A stretch of DNA of 53,062 nucleotides from an uncultured Candidatus Melainabacteria bacterium. Its GTDB lineage: Bacteria; Cyanobacteriota; Vampirovibrionia; Gastranaerophilales; Gastranaerophilaceae. The notes under the pieces were generated by a model that saw nothing but the letters and a program-made list of their open reading frames with translations, was not told where the DNA came from and searched no databases. Both the position numbers and the translations under genes were made by a program. Below are positions 23,588 to 31,690 of this stretch, one piece after another. The number at the start of each line of letters is the position of its first letter. Positions within the stretch are counted from its first letter, which is position 1. The DNA lies in NCBI GenBank assembly GCA_934777245.1, contig CAKVND010000008.1, positions 1-53,062 of the forward strand, written 5' to 3'.

Positions 23588-24958
23588 TTATTTATTTGCA
23601 AGGTATTCATTAATCGCTTTTGCAGCTTTCTTTCCTGCGCCCATAGCATTAATAGCGTTAGATTCACCGACAGGCGCTACATCACCACCGGCAAAGATTG
23701 CAGGAATAGAAGTTTCTCTTGTTTCTGCGTCAACTGTAAAATAACCTTTTTTATCAAGGTCAAATACTAAACCATCCATTTGTGCAGATTTTTGAATAAT
23801 AGGATTTGGACCTGTACCAAGGGCAACAATTACGGTATCAACATCCAAATCTACAAACCTGCCTGTACCGATAGGTTTACGTCTTCCAGACTCATCAGGC
23901 TCTCCCAATTCCATAATTTCAAACTTCATGCCTGCAACATAACCATCATTTTCAAGAATTTCAGCAGGAGCATGTAAAAATTGGAAAATAACACCTTCTT
24001 CTTTTGCGTGTCTGATTTCTTCCAAACGAGCAGGAAGTTCGGTTTCTGTTCTTCTATATACAATATAAACTTTTTCAAAACCGACTCTAACTGCAGTTCT
24101 AGCGGCGTCCATTGCAACGTTACCACCACCGATTACAGCAACAGATTTACCGACTCTTAGTGGAGTTGCAGAATTCTCTTCGTTTGCATACATCAAGTTT
24201 ACACGAGTCAAAAATTCATTTGCAGAGAATACTCCATTCAAGTTTTCGCCTTTAATATGCATCATCTTAGGAAGTCCTGCGCCGGAGCAAATAAATATAG
24301 CGTCAAATCCATCTTCTTGAAGTTGTTTAAGAGTTATTGATTTTCCAACAACAACATCTTTTACAAAATTAACACCCATGTTTTTAAGAGATTCAATTTC
24401 TCTGTCTAAAACGGTTCTAGGAAGTCTAAATGGTGGAATTCCGTATCTCAAAACTCCGCCGAATTTGTGCAAGGCTTCGAATATTGTAACGTCATGACCT
24501 GCTTTTCTTAAATCGCAAGCAGCAGTCATGCCGGCACAGCCTGAACCAATAACAGCAACTTTTTTACCACTTGGAATTATTTCAACAGATTTTGGCGCAG
24601 TGTTATCACCGACATATCTTTCTAATGCGCCAATAGCAACCGCTTCACCTTTAATTCCTAAAACACAGCTGCCTTCACATTGTCTTTCTTGAGGACAAAC
24701 TCGACCACAAACAGAAGGAAGCATGCTCGTTTGTCTGATTATATCACCTGCTTCATTCAAGTTATCTTCTTTTAAAGCTTTTATAAAATCCGGAATCTGA
24801 ATATTTACAGGACAACCTTTAACACATCTTGGATTCTTACAAGTAAGACATCTTGAAGCTTCTGCTTTAACTTGCTCAGCTGTAAGATTTTCTTCTACCG
24901 GTAAAAAATTGTGTCTGCGCTCAATTTTATCTTGCTCATGTGGTCTTTGTCTTTCCAT
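23588..24958 (-). CDS. gltD: GltD-like NADPH-dependent FAD/Fe-S oxidoreductase
   Basis: The 456-residue protein starts with two Cys clusters for [4Fe-4S] centres (CLTCKNPRCVKGCP and CGRVCPQERQCEGSC). An FAD Rossmann loop (IGSGCAGMTAA) and an NADPH loop (IGGGNVAMDAA) follow. This is the glutamate synthase small-subunit fold, also used by NfnB/SudA-type electron-transfer flavoproteins. AAGGAG precedes the ATG at 24958; the longer frame to 25009 is not supported. No large GltB subunit is in the window, so its true partner and reaction remain open. Confidence 0.85.
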   Translation of the reverse strand: MERQRPHEQDKIERRHNFLPVEENLTAEQVKAEASRCLTCKNPRCVKGCPVNIQIPDFIKALKEDNLNEAGDIIRQTSMLPSVCGRVCPQERQCEGSCVLGIKGEAVAIGALERYVGDNTAPKSVEIIPSGKKVAVIGSGCAGMTAACDLRKAGHDVTIFEALHKFGGVLRYGIPPFRLPRTVLDREIESLKNMGVNFVKDVVVGKSITLKQLQEDGFDAIFICSGAGLPKMMHIKGENLNGVFSANEFLTRVNLMYANEENSATPLRVGKSVAVIGGGNVAMDAARTAVRVGFEKVYIVYRRTETELPARLEEIRHAKEEGVIFQFLHAPAEILENDGYVAGMKFEIMELGEPDESGRRKPIGTGRFVDLDVDTVIVALGTGPNPIIQKSAQMDGLVFDLDKKGYFTVDAETRETSIPAIFAGGDVAPVGESNAINAMGAGKKAAKAINEYLANK

Positions 24959-25015
24959 ATTCAAACTCTCCTTGACTCTCGAATTTTCACATTTAAAAGT
25001 ATACTCCAAAAAAGC

Positions 25016-25780
25016 TTATTTTAAATACTCTTTTATCCAACTTGTAATTATTCTTGCAAGTGTATTGTCATTTTTTAACATAAGCATACCCGTTGAACGA
25101 GATTCTGATGTATAAGTTGCAAAAGTTGCCTGTGAAAATTTCTTTAAATACTCTTGTGCATTATGTCCGGAATTATCATTAGTTCCGGAAATAGAAAAAA
25201 TATCAATTCTATCTAAATTTGCAAGTTTAACAGGCACATATAAACCTTTTGTTTCAACGACAGGAGAAAGTAATACCAATGTTTTAGGTTTATAACTGAT
25301 TTTATCTGCTACTAAAATAGCTGTGCTCGCGCCAATATCAGAACCTACAATTGCCCAATTGTTAAAAAATACTTTTTTTGTGTTTTCTGATTTAACTTGT
25401 TCTATAACCTTGATTACATCATCCGGATATTTTGCAAAAGCATTATTTGTCATGCTAGACCAAGAAGTGCGCAAAAGTTTTGAATTGTAAACGCTTTTTC
25501 CATGCCCTCGTAAATCAATTTTCAAAACCGCATACCCTTGATTTAATAAATCTTGTGGTAAATTACACCACCAATCAGATGAATATCCGATAGAATGAAG
25601 TAATACGACTGTTGGAAATTCTTTTTGATTTTTTGTTTTTGGATATTCAAGATATCCTTTCATTGTAAATCCGTCAACCGAAGTTGCTGTAATTTCTTTT
25701 GAAATAGTGTTAGTTGCTGCATTTGCTATGGTATTTATTAATAGCAAAAATAATGTTAAAATAAGTATAATTCTCTTCAT
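25016..25780 (-). CDS. Secreted alpha/beta-hydrolase-fold protein
   Basis: The 254-residue protein begins with a clear signal peptide (cleavage after about residue 21, ANAA). It has the core elements of the fold: PTVVLLHSIGYSSDWW oxyanion region, DLRGHGKS, and ISGTNDNSG. The nucleophile elbow reads GSDIG, with Asp where Ser is usual, and no convincing catalytic His is visible near the C-terminus. It may use Asp chemistry or be non-catalytic. A TATAAT lies 9 bases before the ATG without a Shine-Dalgarno. Substrate unknown. Confidence 0.75.
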   Translation of the reverse strand: MKRIILILTLFLLLINTIANAATNTISKEITATSVDGFTMKGYLEYPKTKNQKEFPTVVLLHSIGYSSDWWCNLPQDLLNQGYAVLKIDLRGHGKSVYNSKLLRTSWSSMTNNAFAKYPDDVIKVIEQVKSENTKKVFFNNWAIVGSDIGASTAILVADKISYKPKTLVLLSPVVETKGLYVPVKLANLDRIDIFSISGTNDNSGHNAQEYLKKFSQATFATYTSESRSTGMLMLKNDNTLARIITSWIKEYLK

Positions 25781-25824
25781 AGTGGTTTTATTATATCACA
25801 TGATTTGAAAAAGGTCAGCAAATT

Positions 25825-25843
25825 CCCTCTCCTTGGGAGAGGG
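25825..25843. repeat. CCCTCTCC palindrome
   Basis: CCCTCTCC-TTG-GGAGAGGG is a compact member of the GC-rich palindrome family seen at 7438-7548 and 46941-46981. It lies in the intergenic space upstream of the hydrolase gene, with an AGAATTTC...GAAATTCT inverted repeat just after it. Confidence 0.6.
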
Positions 25844-26023
25844 TAGAATTTCAAGTTAAGCTCTGCGAAACTTAGAAATTCTGGTGATGGCTTTTTGGTA
25901 TGGAAAATTGAAAGTGAAAATTTGAAAATTATTTATATGACTTATTTACAAATCTTAACAGAAAAGGCAATTATTTACAGAAAATATACTTTATATATAT
26001 AAGATATAGAACAAGGAGAAAAA

Positions 26024-26932
26024 ATGTCATTAGTCATAGATGCTAATATGAAATTATTTGCAGAGAGAATGAACATAACCTCTTCCAGAATGATTCAGGA
26101 TTATGGTCTAAAGACTGTTGATCAAATTATTGAAGCGGAAGCTGCTCAGGGAAATTCTCAAGCGGTAAAATATGCTCAAGAGATGTACAATTCTCCTGCC
26201 AAACTTATAAATATTTTTAAATTAACAAATGTTGAAAATAAATTTGTTCTTCTTCACAATATGAATTCAGAAACAAGAGAAAAAATTCTACCTATGCTTG
26301 AAAGTGATGATTTGGTAATGGGTTTATATTTCTTTACACAAGACAAATTATTAGATATGTTATCTGAAGTTGATATTGAAGAACTTGTAAATGTTGTAAT
26401 GGGCGCATTTCCTCTTGATGCGATTGTTTCAATGTTTTCCGAAGATGATTTAGCGCAATTTTTTCAACGAGATGAGTTGCAAAAGTTTGACGTAATTGAA
26501 CAATTAAAATCATTGCCGCCTGAAGTTATGATTAAGTTCGTAGAAGGTATTACAGGACAACCAGCCGGCGAAACCGATCCTATGCAATTAATACAAAGTA
26601 TTGAAAATATGCCAATGGATCAGTATAGAGATTTTATGTCAGCAATTGATCCGGATGTGCAAAGACAACTTACTTTCCAATTAACAAAAGAAAAACCGGA
26701 ATACTTGCAATTATTCCCAAATCAAACTTACATTGATATGCTTTCGACTATGATGAAGCAAGATATGGTTAAACCAATGATTAATCTGGAAAAAGAATCC
26801 TTGGTTAATATGATTACAGAATTACCGGATGATTTAATGTCAATCGTAGCAGCACAAGTTGATACTAAAAAATTTGCAGAATTTATTTTAGATGGTCATA
26901 TCGATTTGCTCGAAGGAGCATTAATGATCTAA
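26024..26932 (+). CDS. MgtE_N/FliG-like helical-repeat protein, unknown function
   Basis: The 302-residue protein is almost entirely helical and acidic. Repeating segments (REKILPMLESDDLV, ELVNVVMGAFPLDAI, DDLMSIVAAQVDTKKF) resemble the MgtE N-terminal or FliG right-handed superhelix fold. There is no transmembrane part, so it is not an MgtE transporter. AAGGAG precedes the ATG. A TACAAATC-N11-GGCAATTA element 51 bases upstream shares its second box with the site before the LysM-lysozyme gene. It may be a structural or scaffold protein. Low certainty on family. Confidence 0.6.
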   Translation: MSLVIDANMKLFAERMNITSSRMIQDYGLKTVDQIIEAEAAQGNSQAVKYAQEMYNSPAKLINIFKLTNVENKFVLLHNMNSETREKILPMLESDDLVMGLYFFTQDKLLDMLSEVDIEELVNVVMGAFPLDAIVSMFSEDDLAQFFQRDELQKFDVIEQLKSLPPEVMIKFVEGITGQPAGETDPMQLIQSIENMPMDQYRDFMSAIDPDVQRQLTFQLTKEKPEYLQLFPNQTYIDMLSTMMKQDMVKPMINLEKESLVNMITELPDDLMSIVAAQVDTKKFAEFILDGHIDLLEGALMI

Positions 26933-26952
26933 ATTTTAATATCACGAAAATA

Positions 26953-27906
26953 TTAATTTTCTGTTTCAATATTTTTACGTGCTTCAGGATATATATCAAG
27001 AAACATGTTTGCAGCTTCTTCACCGCCTATACCGGTTGTAGAATTATTTCCATTTACTTGATAAAGTCCGACATTTTGAGAATCTTCAATTGTGTAATAT
27101 TTTAAGTGATATCCGTTTTTGCAAGGAACAAATTTCGTACCGTTTCTTACTGCATTAATCCAGAACCAAGCATCATCATTGGTTGGAATAATTTTCATAA
27201 ATTTATTTTTATCAAACACATCATTGTGTAGAGAATGTGGCGGGTACAAAACGCCTCCAAATCCGATAAACGGATTTAAAAAGCTTGGAAGGTAAGAATC
27301 ATCATAAATATAGCTACGTCTTTTAAGTTTATACTTATTATTTTTTTGAAGAACTAATTGCATAGCTCTTCCTCCAATAATGCAATTTGGATGTTTATCG
27401 TGTTCTTCAAGTAGCATTTTAATTAAGTCTTTATCATAGTAATAATCATCATCTACGGTGATAATAATATCTTCCGGATATTCAGCAAGAGTTGGAATAA
27501 GTTTTTTGTAAGAACGAGTATCTTCGCACCATTTGATGGTTAAGCCGAAATCGCACAATCTTATAAGATTGTCTGGCAATTCCTTATTAGGGAATTGCGA
27601 TTCTGCTAATTGTAATATAATTTCGTCAGCTTTTACAGTTTGTTGCATCAAAGTTGAAATTGTTTTATAAACGACATTAATTCTTGCCGGAAATGTTGTC
27701 AAAGATACAATTACACGTGGATTACGTTTTTCAGTAGTTACACCGAGTTCAGTAACTTCCTTGAACTCATATTTATAAGAAAATTTTTTACAAAACTTTA
27801 AACCGGCTATTCGTATTACACAATGATTATCAACAACTCTAACAGAAAAAATCGGGTCCATTTTGCTTCTTAAATTTCTTAAAAATCCTACTGTATTTTT
27901 TGACAT
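26953..27906 (-). CDS. Glycosyltransferase (GT-A fold)
   Basis: The 317-residue protein contains VSLTTFPARINVVYKTISTL as a nucleotide-sugar-binding start, the metal-binding DDD motif (ITVDDDYYYD) and a later NDDAWFWINAV acceptor-side motif. This is the pattern of small cytoplasmic glycosyltransferases in surface-glycan loci. I start at the ATG at 27906, preceded by AAGGAGA; an upstream in-frame start at 27936 lacks one. It is divergent from the acyltransferase gene. Donor and acceptor unknown. Confidence 0.78.
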   Translation of the reverse strand: MSKNTVGFLRNLRSKMDPIFSVRVVDNHCVIRIAGLKFCKKFSYKYEFKEVTELGVTTEKRNPRVIVSLTTFPARINVVYKTISTLMQQTVKADEIILQLAESQFPNKELPDNLIRLCDFGLTIKWCEDTRSYKKLIPTLAEYPEDIIITVDDDYYYDKDLIKMLLEEHDKHPNCIIGGRAMQLVLQKNNKYKLKRRSYIYDDSYLPSFLNPFIGFGGVLYPPHSLHNDVFDKNKFMKIIPTNDDAWFWINAVRNGTKFVPCKNGYHLKYYTIEDSQNVGLYQVNGNNSTTGIGGEEAANMFLDIYPEARKNIETEN

Positions 27907-27978
27907 AACAATCTCCTTATTGTCTAAGTTTAACAAATGAAAATATTAGATACAAGTATTAAAATTTTTATTTTATTG

Positions 27979-27984
27979 TATAAT
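27979..27984 (+). promoter_or_regulatory. -10 box of the DUF374 acyltransferase operon, leaderless design
   Basis: TATAAT ends exactly 6 bases before the ATG at 27991. No Shine-Dalgarno is present and no clear -35 is seen. The identical 6-base spacing occurs before wecB and dgt. Confidence 0.6.
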
Positions 27985-27990
27985 TTTTAT

Positions 27991-28665
27991 ATGGTTAGAT
28001 TATTTGATGGGAAGAATGTTAACAAGATTTCAAATCTTGTTTTTAAAGTATTGAAGGTGCAGGAGCTTTTTACAAGGATTATTGAAGTTAACAATCCTGA
28101 TAAAATGCCTTGCATATATGCAATGTGGCATGCTCATCAATTCTGTGTACACGGAATTAGACATCGCTCAAAATTACACGTTTTAGTAAGTCGTTCAAGA
28201 GACGGTGAAATCATTGCGGATGTAGTTGAACGCTGGGGTTTTAAAACTGTTCGCGGTTCTAAAGGTAAAAAAGGTGCTGTAGAAGCTACAATGCAAATGA
28301 TTTCTATTTTAAAATCAGGTGAAAACTGCGCAATGATGGTTGACGGACCTAAAGGCCCTGCAAGAGTTGTAAAAGACGGAATTATAAAAATTGCAAAAAT
28401 GGCAGGTGTACCAATCGTACCGGTTTATTGGTATTCAAAAAATTTCACTTTTGCAAAATTCCCATCTTGGGATGAAATGCGTTCTCCTATTTTTGCAACA
28501 AATTTGATTAATCTATATGGAGAACCAATTTACATTTCGCAAGATGCCGACGAAAAAGGCGAAGAAGAAGCCAGACAGAAGTTGCAAACAAGCCTGGAAC
28601 AATTAGAAAAAGACGCACCACAAGCGTTTGATGAGGTATACAAATTCGGTATATGGAAAAAATAA
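27991..28665 (+). CDS. DUF374 lysophospholipid-acyltransferase-family protein
   Basis: The 224-residue protein of the LPLAT superfamily carries the DUF374 signatures MWHAHQF, VSRSRDGEIIADVVERWGF, RGSKGKKG and MMVDGPKGPARVVKDG. It probably acylates a lipid at the inner membrane, possibly lipid A. The ATG at 27991 fits a -10 box 6 bases upstream; a longer in-frame reading from 27937 would contain the promoter. It overlaps the nitrilase gene by 13 bases. Confidence 0.82.
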   Translation: MVRLFDGKNVNKISNLVFKVLKVQELFTRIIEVNNPDKMPCIYAMWHAHQFCVHGIRHRSKLHVLVSRSRDGEIIADVVERWGFKTVRGSKGKKGAVEATMQMISILKSGENCAMMVDGPKGPARVVKDGIIKIAKMAGVPIVPVYWYSKNFTFAKFPSWDEMRSPIFATNLINLYGEPIYISQDADEKGEEEARQKLQTSLEQLEKDAPQAFDEVYKFGIWKK

Positions 28666-29468
28666 AATTACTTGCGATTCAAATGGAATCTGCAATTGGA
28701 GATGTATCGTTAAATATAGAGACAGTAAGAAATCTTCTTAAAGCCAATTTAGATAAATATGGCAAAGTAGATTTTGTGTTCTTGCCGGAATTATGGACTG
28801 TTGGCTGGGATTGCCCGTCTTTTACCGATAGCGCAGAAATTCTGGAAGAATCAAAAGCCGTTAAAATGCTTCGAGAAATCGCTAAAACTTACGAAGTTAA
28901 TATTGTCGGAGGAAGTTTTGTAGAGAAAAAAGGTGACAAGCTTTTTAACACTTGTCCTGTAATCAATCGCAAAGGCGAATTGGTTTGCACGTACAACAAA
29001 AACCACTTGTATTCATATAATGGCGATACAGAAAACCAATATATTACAGTCGGAGAAAATCCTATAATGGTTGAATTAGACGGAGTAAAAATCGGTTTAA
29101 CAATTTGCTATGATATACGTTTTCCCGAAATTTACAGGGCTTATAGAAAATCCGGTGCCGATATTTTAGTAAACATGGCTGCTTGGCCAAAATCAAGAAA
29201 AATTCATTGGGATACATTAACAAGAGCACGTGCAATAGAAAATCAAACATTTATGGTAGCACTCACTCAAACAGGACTTCTCGCTGATGGCGTTGAAAAT
29301 CTTGGACATTCACTAATTTATGATTATGAAGGTAAGATTTTGGACGAAATTGAAGAAATTGAAGGTGGAATTTACGCTGAAGTTGAATTAAATAAAATGT
29401 ACGATTTCAGAGCAAATTGCCCTAGTATAAACGATATAAAAGACTCTTATGAGGTTATAAAAAAATGA
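28653..29468 (+). CDS. Carbon-nitrogen hydrolase (nitrilase superfamily, omega-amidase-like)
   Basis: The 271-residue enzyme has a complete Glu46-Lys116-Cys152 triad (FLPELW, YNKNHLYS, LTICYDIRFPE). It is closest in pattern to YafV/NIT2-type amidases that remove ammonia from alpha-ketoglutaramate-like compounds or repair damaged metabolites. It overlaps genes on both sides (13 and 4 bases), so it is part of a tight operon with the acyltransferase and PBP4. Its link to envelope synthesis is not obvious. Substrate inferred only. Confidence 0.88.
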   Translation: MEKIKLLAIQMESAIGDVSLNIETVRNLLKANLDKYGKVDFVFLPELWTVGWDCPSFTDSAEILEESKAVKMLREIAKTYEVNIVGGSFVEKKGDKLFNTCPVINRKGELVCTYNKNHLYSYNGDTENQYITVGENPIMVELDGVKIGLTICYDIRFPEIYRAYRKSGADILVNMAAWPKSRKIHWDTLTRARAIENQTFMVALTQTGLLADGVENLGHSLIYDYEGKILDEIEEIEGGIYAEVELNKMYDFRANCPSINDIKDSYEVIKK

Positions 29469-30796
29469 AAAAACTATTAACAATTTTAATGATGTTTGCA
29501 CTTACACTTGGTGCTAACGCAAAAGTAGCAGTAAAAAGAGATTTCTCCGGTGTAATAAATGAATCCGGCATAGAAAAAAATTCAATTTCTATTTCAATAA
29601 GAGAGTTGGGTAGCGGAAAAGCTGTATATGAACTTAATGAAAAAATGCTTATGCATCCGGCCTCTGTACAAAAAATTCTAACACTGGTTCCAGCGGTTAA
29701 AACATTGGGCGAAGATTATGAATTTACGACAGCAATCTATAAAAGAAATGCAGACTCTTTTGTCATAAAGCTCGGGGCAGATCCGTATTTGACAAGTAAT
29801 GATTTAAAGACTCTTGTGAATAACGTGAATCTTGAAACTAAGCGTATTTATATTGACGATAGTATTTTGGAGAAAAAAGACTGGGGTGAGGGCTGGCAAT
29901 GGGATGACGACATGAATGTTCTTATGCCAAGATTTAATTCGTACAATTTGGATAGAAACCTAATCAAAGTTACAATTATGCCAACTTCGAACGGTCAAGC
30001 TGCAACAATTATAAATCCTAGTAAATATCCGATTGTATTTTTTAACCATGTAACAACAGGACACGAAAATAGTGTAAGAATTTCTAGAGACAATTCCGTA
30101 TCTGCAAATACTTTGGTTTTAGAAGGTACTGTAAACAAACCTACAACTATTTATGTTCCAACAAATAATTTAAAGAGATATTTCAATATTAAATTAACTA
30201 ACGCTCTAGGCGATAAAAAAGTTTATTTAAAAGAAAACTTTGTCATAGATAAAGTTACAGATTCTGATAAAGAATTGGACAAAGTAACACATCCTATTTC
30301 CGGAGCGATTGATGATGTTTTAAAAAATAGTAATAATATGATATCAGAAACATTGGCAAAACTTGCCGGAGCAAAAGCTTATAAAGACATTGGTACTGAT
30401 ATAAACGTCATAAAAGTATTTAATGCTTATTGTCAAAAAATTGATATAGATAATTCTAAAATTCGATTAACAGATGCCAGCGGTGTTTCCAAAAATAATT
30501 TAGTTACAACTGATTTTATATCAGAATACCTTGTAAAAAATAAAGACAGTAAAGTTCTTGAACATTTGCCAACCCCCGGTCAAGGAACTTTGACACACAG
30601 AATGTTGCCTATCAAAGAAAATTTAAGAGCAAAAACAGGTACATTATCTGATACAAGCTCTATTGCCGGATTTTTAACTACAAAAAACGGTAATAAATAT
30701 GCATTCGCAATAATTATAAATGATACAACATCTACAATTCCTGATATGAAAACATTAGAAGATTATTTGATAAGAGAAGCATATTTAAGATTGTAA
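29465..30796 (+). CDS. dacB: D-alanyl-D-alanine carboxypeptidase/endopeptidase (PBP4, DacB family)
   Basis: The 443-residue periplasmic penicillin-binding protein of class C trims or cleaves peptidoglycan cross-links. It has an N-terminal signal peptide (about 1-19) and the three active-site motifs: SxxK at 67-70 (SVQK), SxN at 289-291 (SNN) and KTG at 390-392. The large insertion between the first two motifs is typical of PBP4. It is translationally coupled to the nitrilase gene by ATGA. Confidence 0.93.
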   Translation: MKKLLTILMMFALTLGANAKVAVKRDFSGVINESGIEKNSISISIRELGSGKAVYELNEKMLMHPASVQKILTLVPAVKTLGEDYEFTTAIYKRNADSFVIKLGADPYLTSNDLKTLVNNVNLETKRIYIDDSILEKKDWGEGWQWDDDMNVLMPRFNSYNLDRNLIKVTIMPTSNGQAATIINPSKYPIVFFNHVTTGHENSVRISRDNSVSANTLVLEGTVNKPTTIYVPTNNLKRYFNIKLTNALGDKKVYLKENFVIDKVTDSDKELDKVTHPISGAIDDVLKNSNNMISETLAKLAGAKAYKDIGTDINVIKVFNAYCQKIDIDNSKIRLTDASGVSKNNLVTTDFISEYLVKNKDSKVLEHLPTPGQGTLTHRMLPIKENLRAKTGTLSDTSSIAGFLTTKNGNKYAFAIIINDTTSTIPDMKTLEDYLIREAYLRL

Positions 30797-30802
30797 ACAC
30801 AA

Positions 30803-31636
30803 ATGAAGAAAACGATTTTATTAATATTATTTTTTTTATTGCTCATATCAGAAGCAGATGCTTTTGATTTAGATATGACTGTAGATGATGATATTCGCAA
30901 AAATTACAATTCTTCAAAACTTGTAAAAGACACACACACTGAAGACATAGAAGAAACATTGCCGGCCCTTCCGGAAATTAGTAAATATAAAGAATCAGGA
31001 ATCATTACTACACCTAAAGTAGAAGAAGTCTACAATCCGCCTGCTATAGAAAAAAAAGGAAACATAAAAATACATGCCGGCACAACATTTGAAGTTATAA
31101 ATGCCGTTAAAATTTCTGATTGGCAACAAAAAGGTACCAAATTAAAATTCACAACAAAAAATCCAATAATCAAAAAGAAATATACTATTCCGGCAGGAAC
31201 TATTTTTATGGGCGAAATTTTGGATTCACATCAACCACAAATAACTTGTAATGGAGGATTAGTTGTTATAAAAATACGAAGTATGGTATACAAAGGTCAA
31301 ACGATACCGATAAATGCATACGTCACAAAAGCTAATTCAAAAAAAGTATTTTTAAATAATATCAAAGGAAATAGAACATATTTACAAACAACTTGGAAAA
31401 AAGGAAATTGGGGAAGAACTATCTTTAATAAAATGATGACATTAACAGTAAACCTAGGCGGAGAAGGCTCAACTTTAATTCTATCTCCATTTCCTTTTGC
31501 ATACGGAACTGTTTGTTTAGGCTTAAATACACTAACATCGCCTATTTGTGCATTTTTTGCTAAAGGCGGACATGTATCAATTCCAGCAGGAAGTAAATTT
31601 TCTATACGCCTATTAGATGAAGCTTATATCGATTAA
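30803..31636 (+). CDS. Secreted protein of unknown function
   Basis: The 277-residue protein has a signal peptide (about 1-20, LLILFFLLLISEADA). A Pro/Glu-rich linker (residues about 30-85) follows, then a beta-rich domain with two PAGT/PAGS motifs (YTIPAGTIFMGEIL, VSIPAGSKFSIRLLDE). The IPAG-x-x-F-x-G pattern recalls periplasmic beta domains of VirB10/TrbI-like proteins, but there is no transmembrane anchor and I do not assign that family. It starts 6 bases after dacB, so it is in the same operon. A Gly-rich stretch near 230 may contact the membrane. Confidence 0.7.
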   Translation: MKKTILLILFFLLLISEADAFDLDMTVDDDIRKNYNSSKLVKDTHTEDIEETLPALPEISKYKESGIITTPKVEEVYNPPAIEKKGNIKIHAGTTFEVINAVKISDWQQKGTKLKFTTKNPIIKKKYTIPAGTIFMGEILDSHQPQITCNGGLVVIKIRSMVYKGQTIPINAYVTKANSKKVFLNNIKGNRTYLQTTWKKGNWGRTIFNKMMTLTVNLGGEGSTLILSPFPFAYGTVCLGLNTLTSPICAFFAKGGHVSIPAGSKFSIRLLDEAYID

Positions 31637-31690
31637 TACATAAAAAATAACACTCTATCCTTAAATTGATTTATAACTTTTCCTATAATT

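Noticed and set aside
23926..24129. Same-strand frame inside the GltD-like gene, possibly a frameshift
   Set aside because: The main frame is continuous through all motifs, so this is only an overlapping open frame.
30803..31636. VirB10/TrbI component of a type IV secretion system
   Set aside because: Only a loose IPAG motif resemblance; no N-terminal membrane anchor and no other secretion genes nearby.
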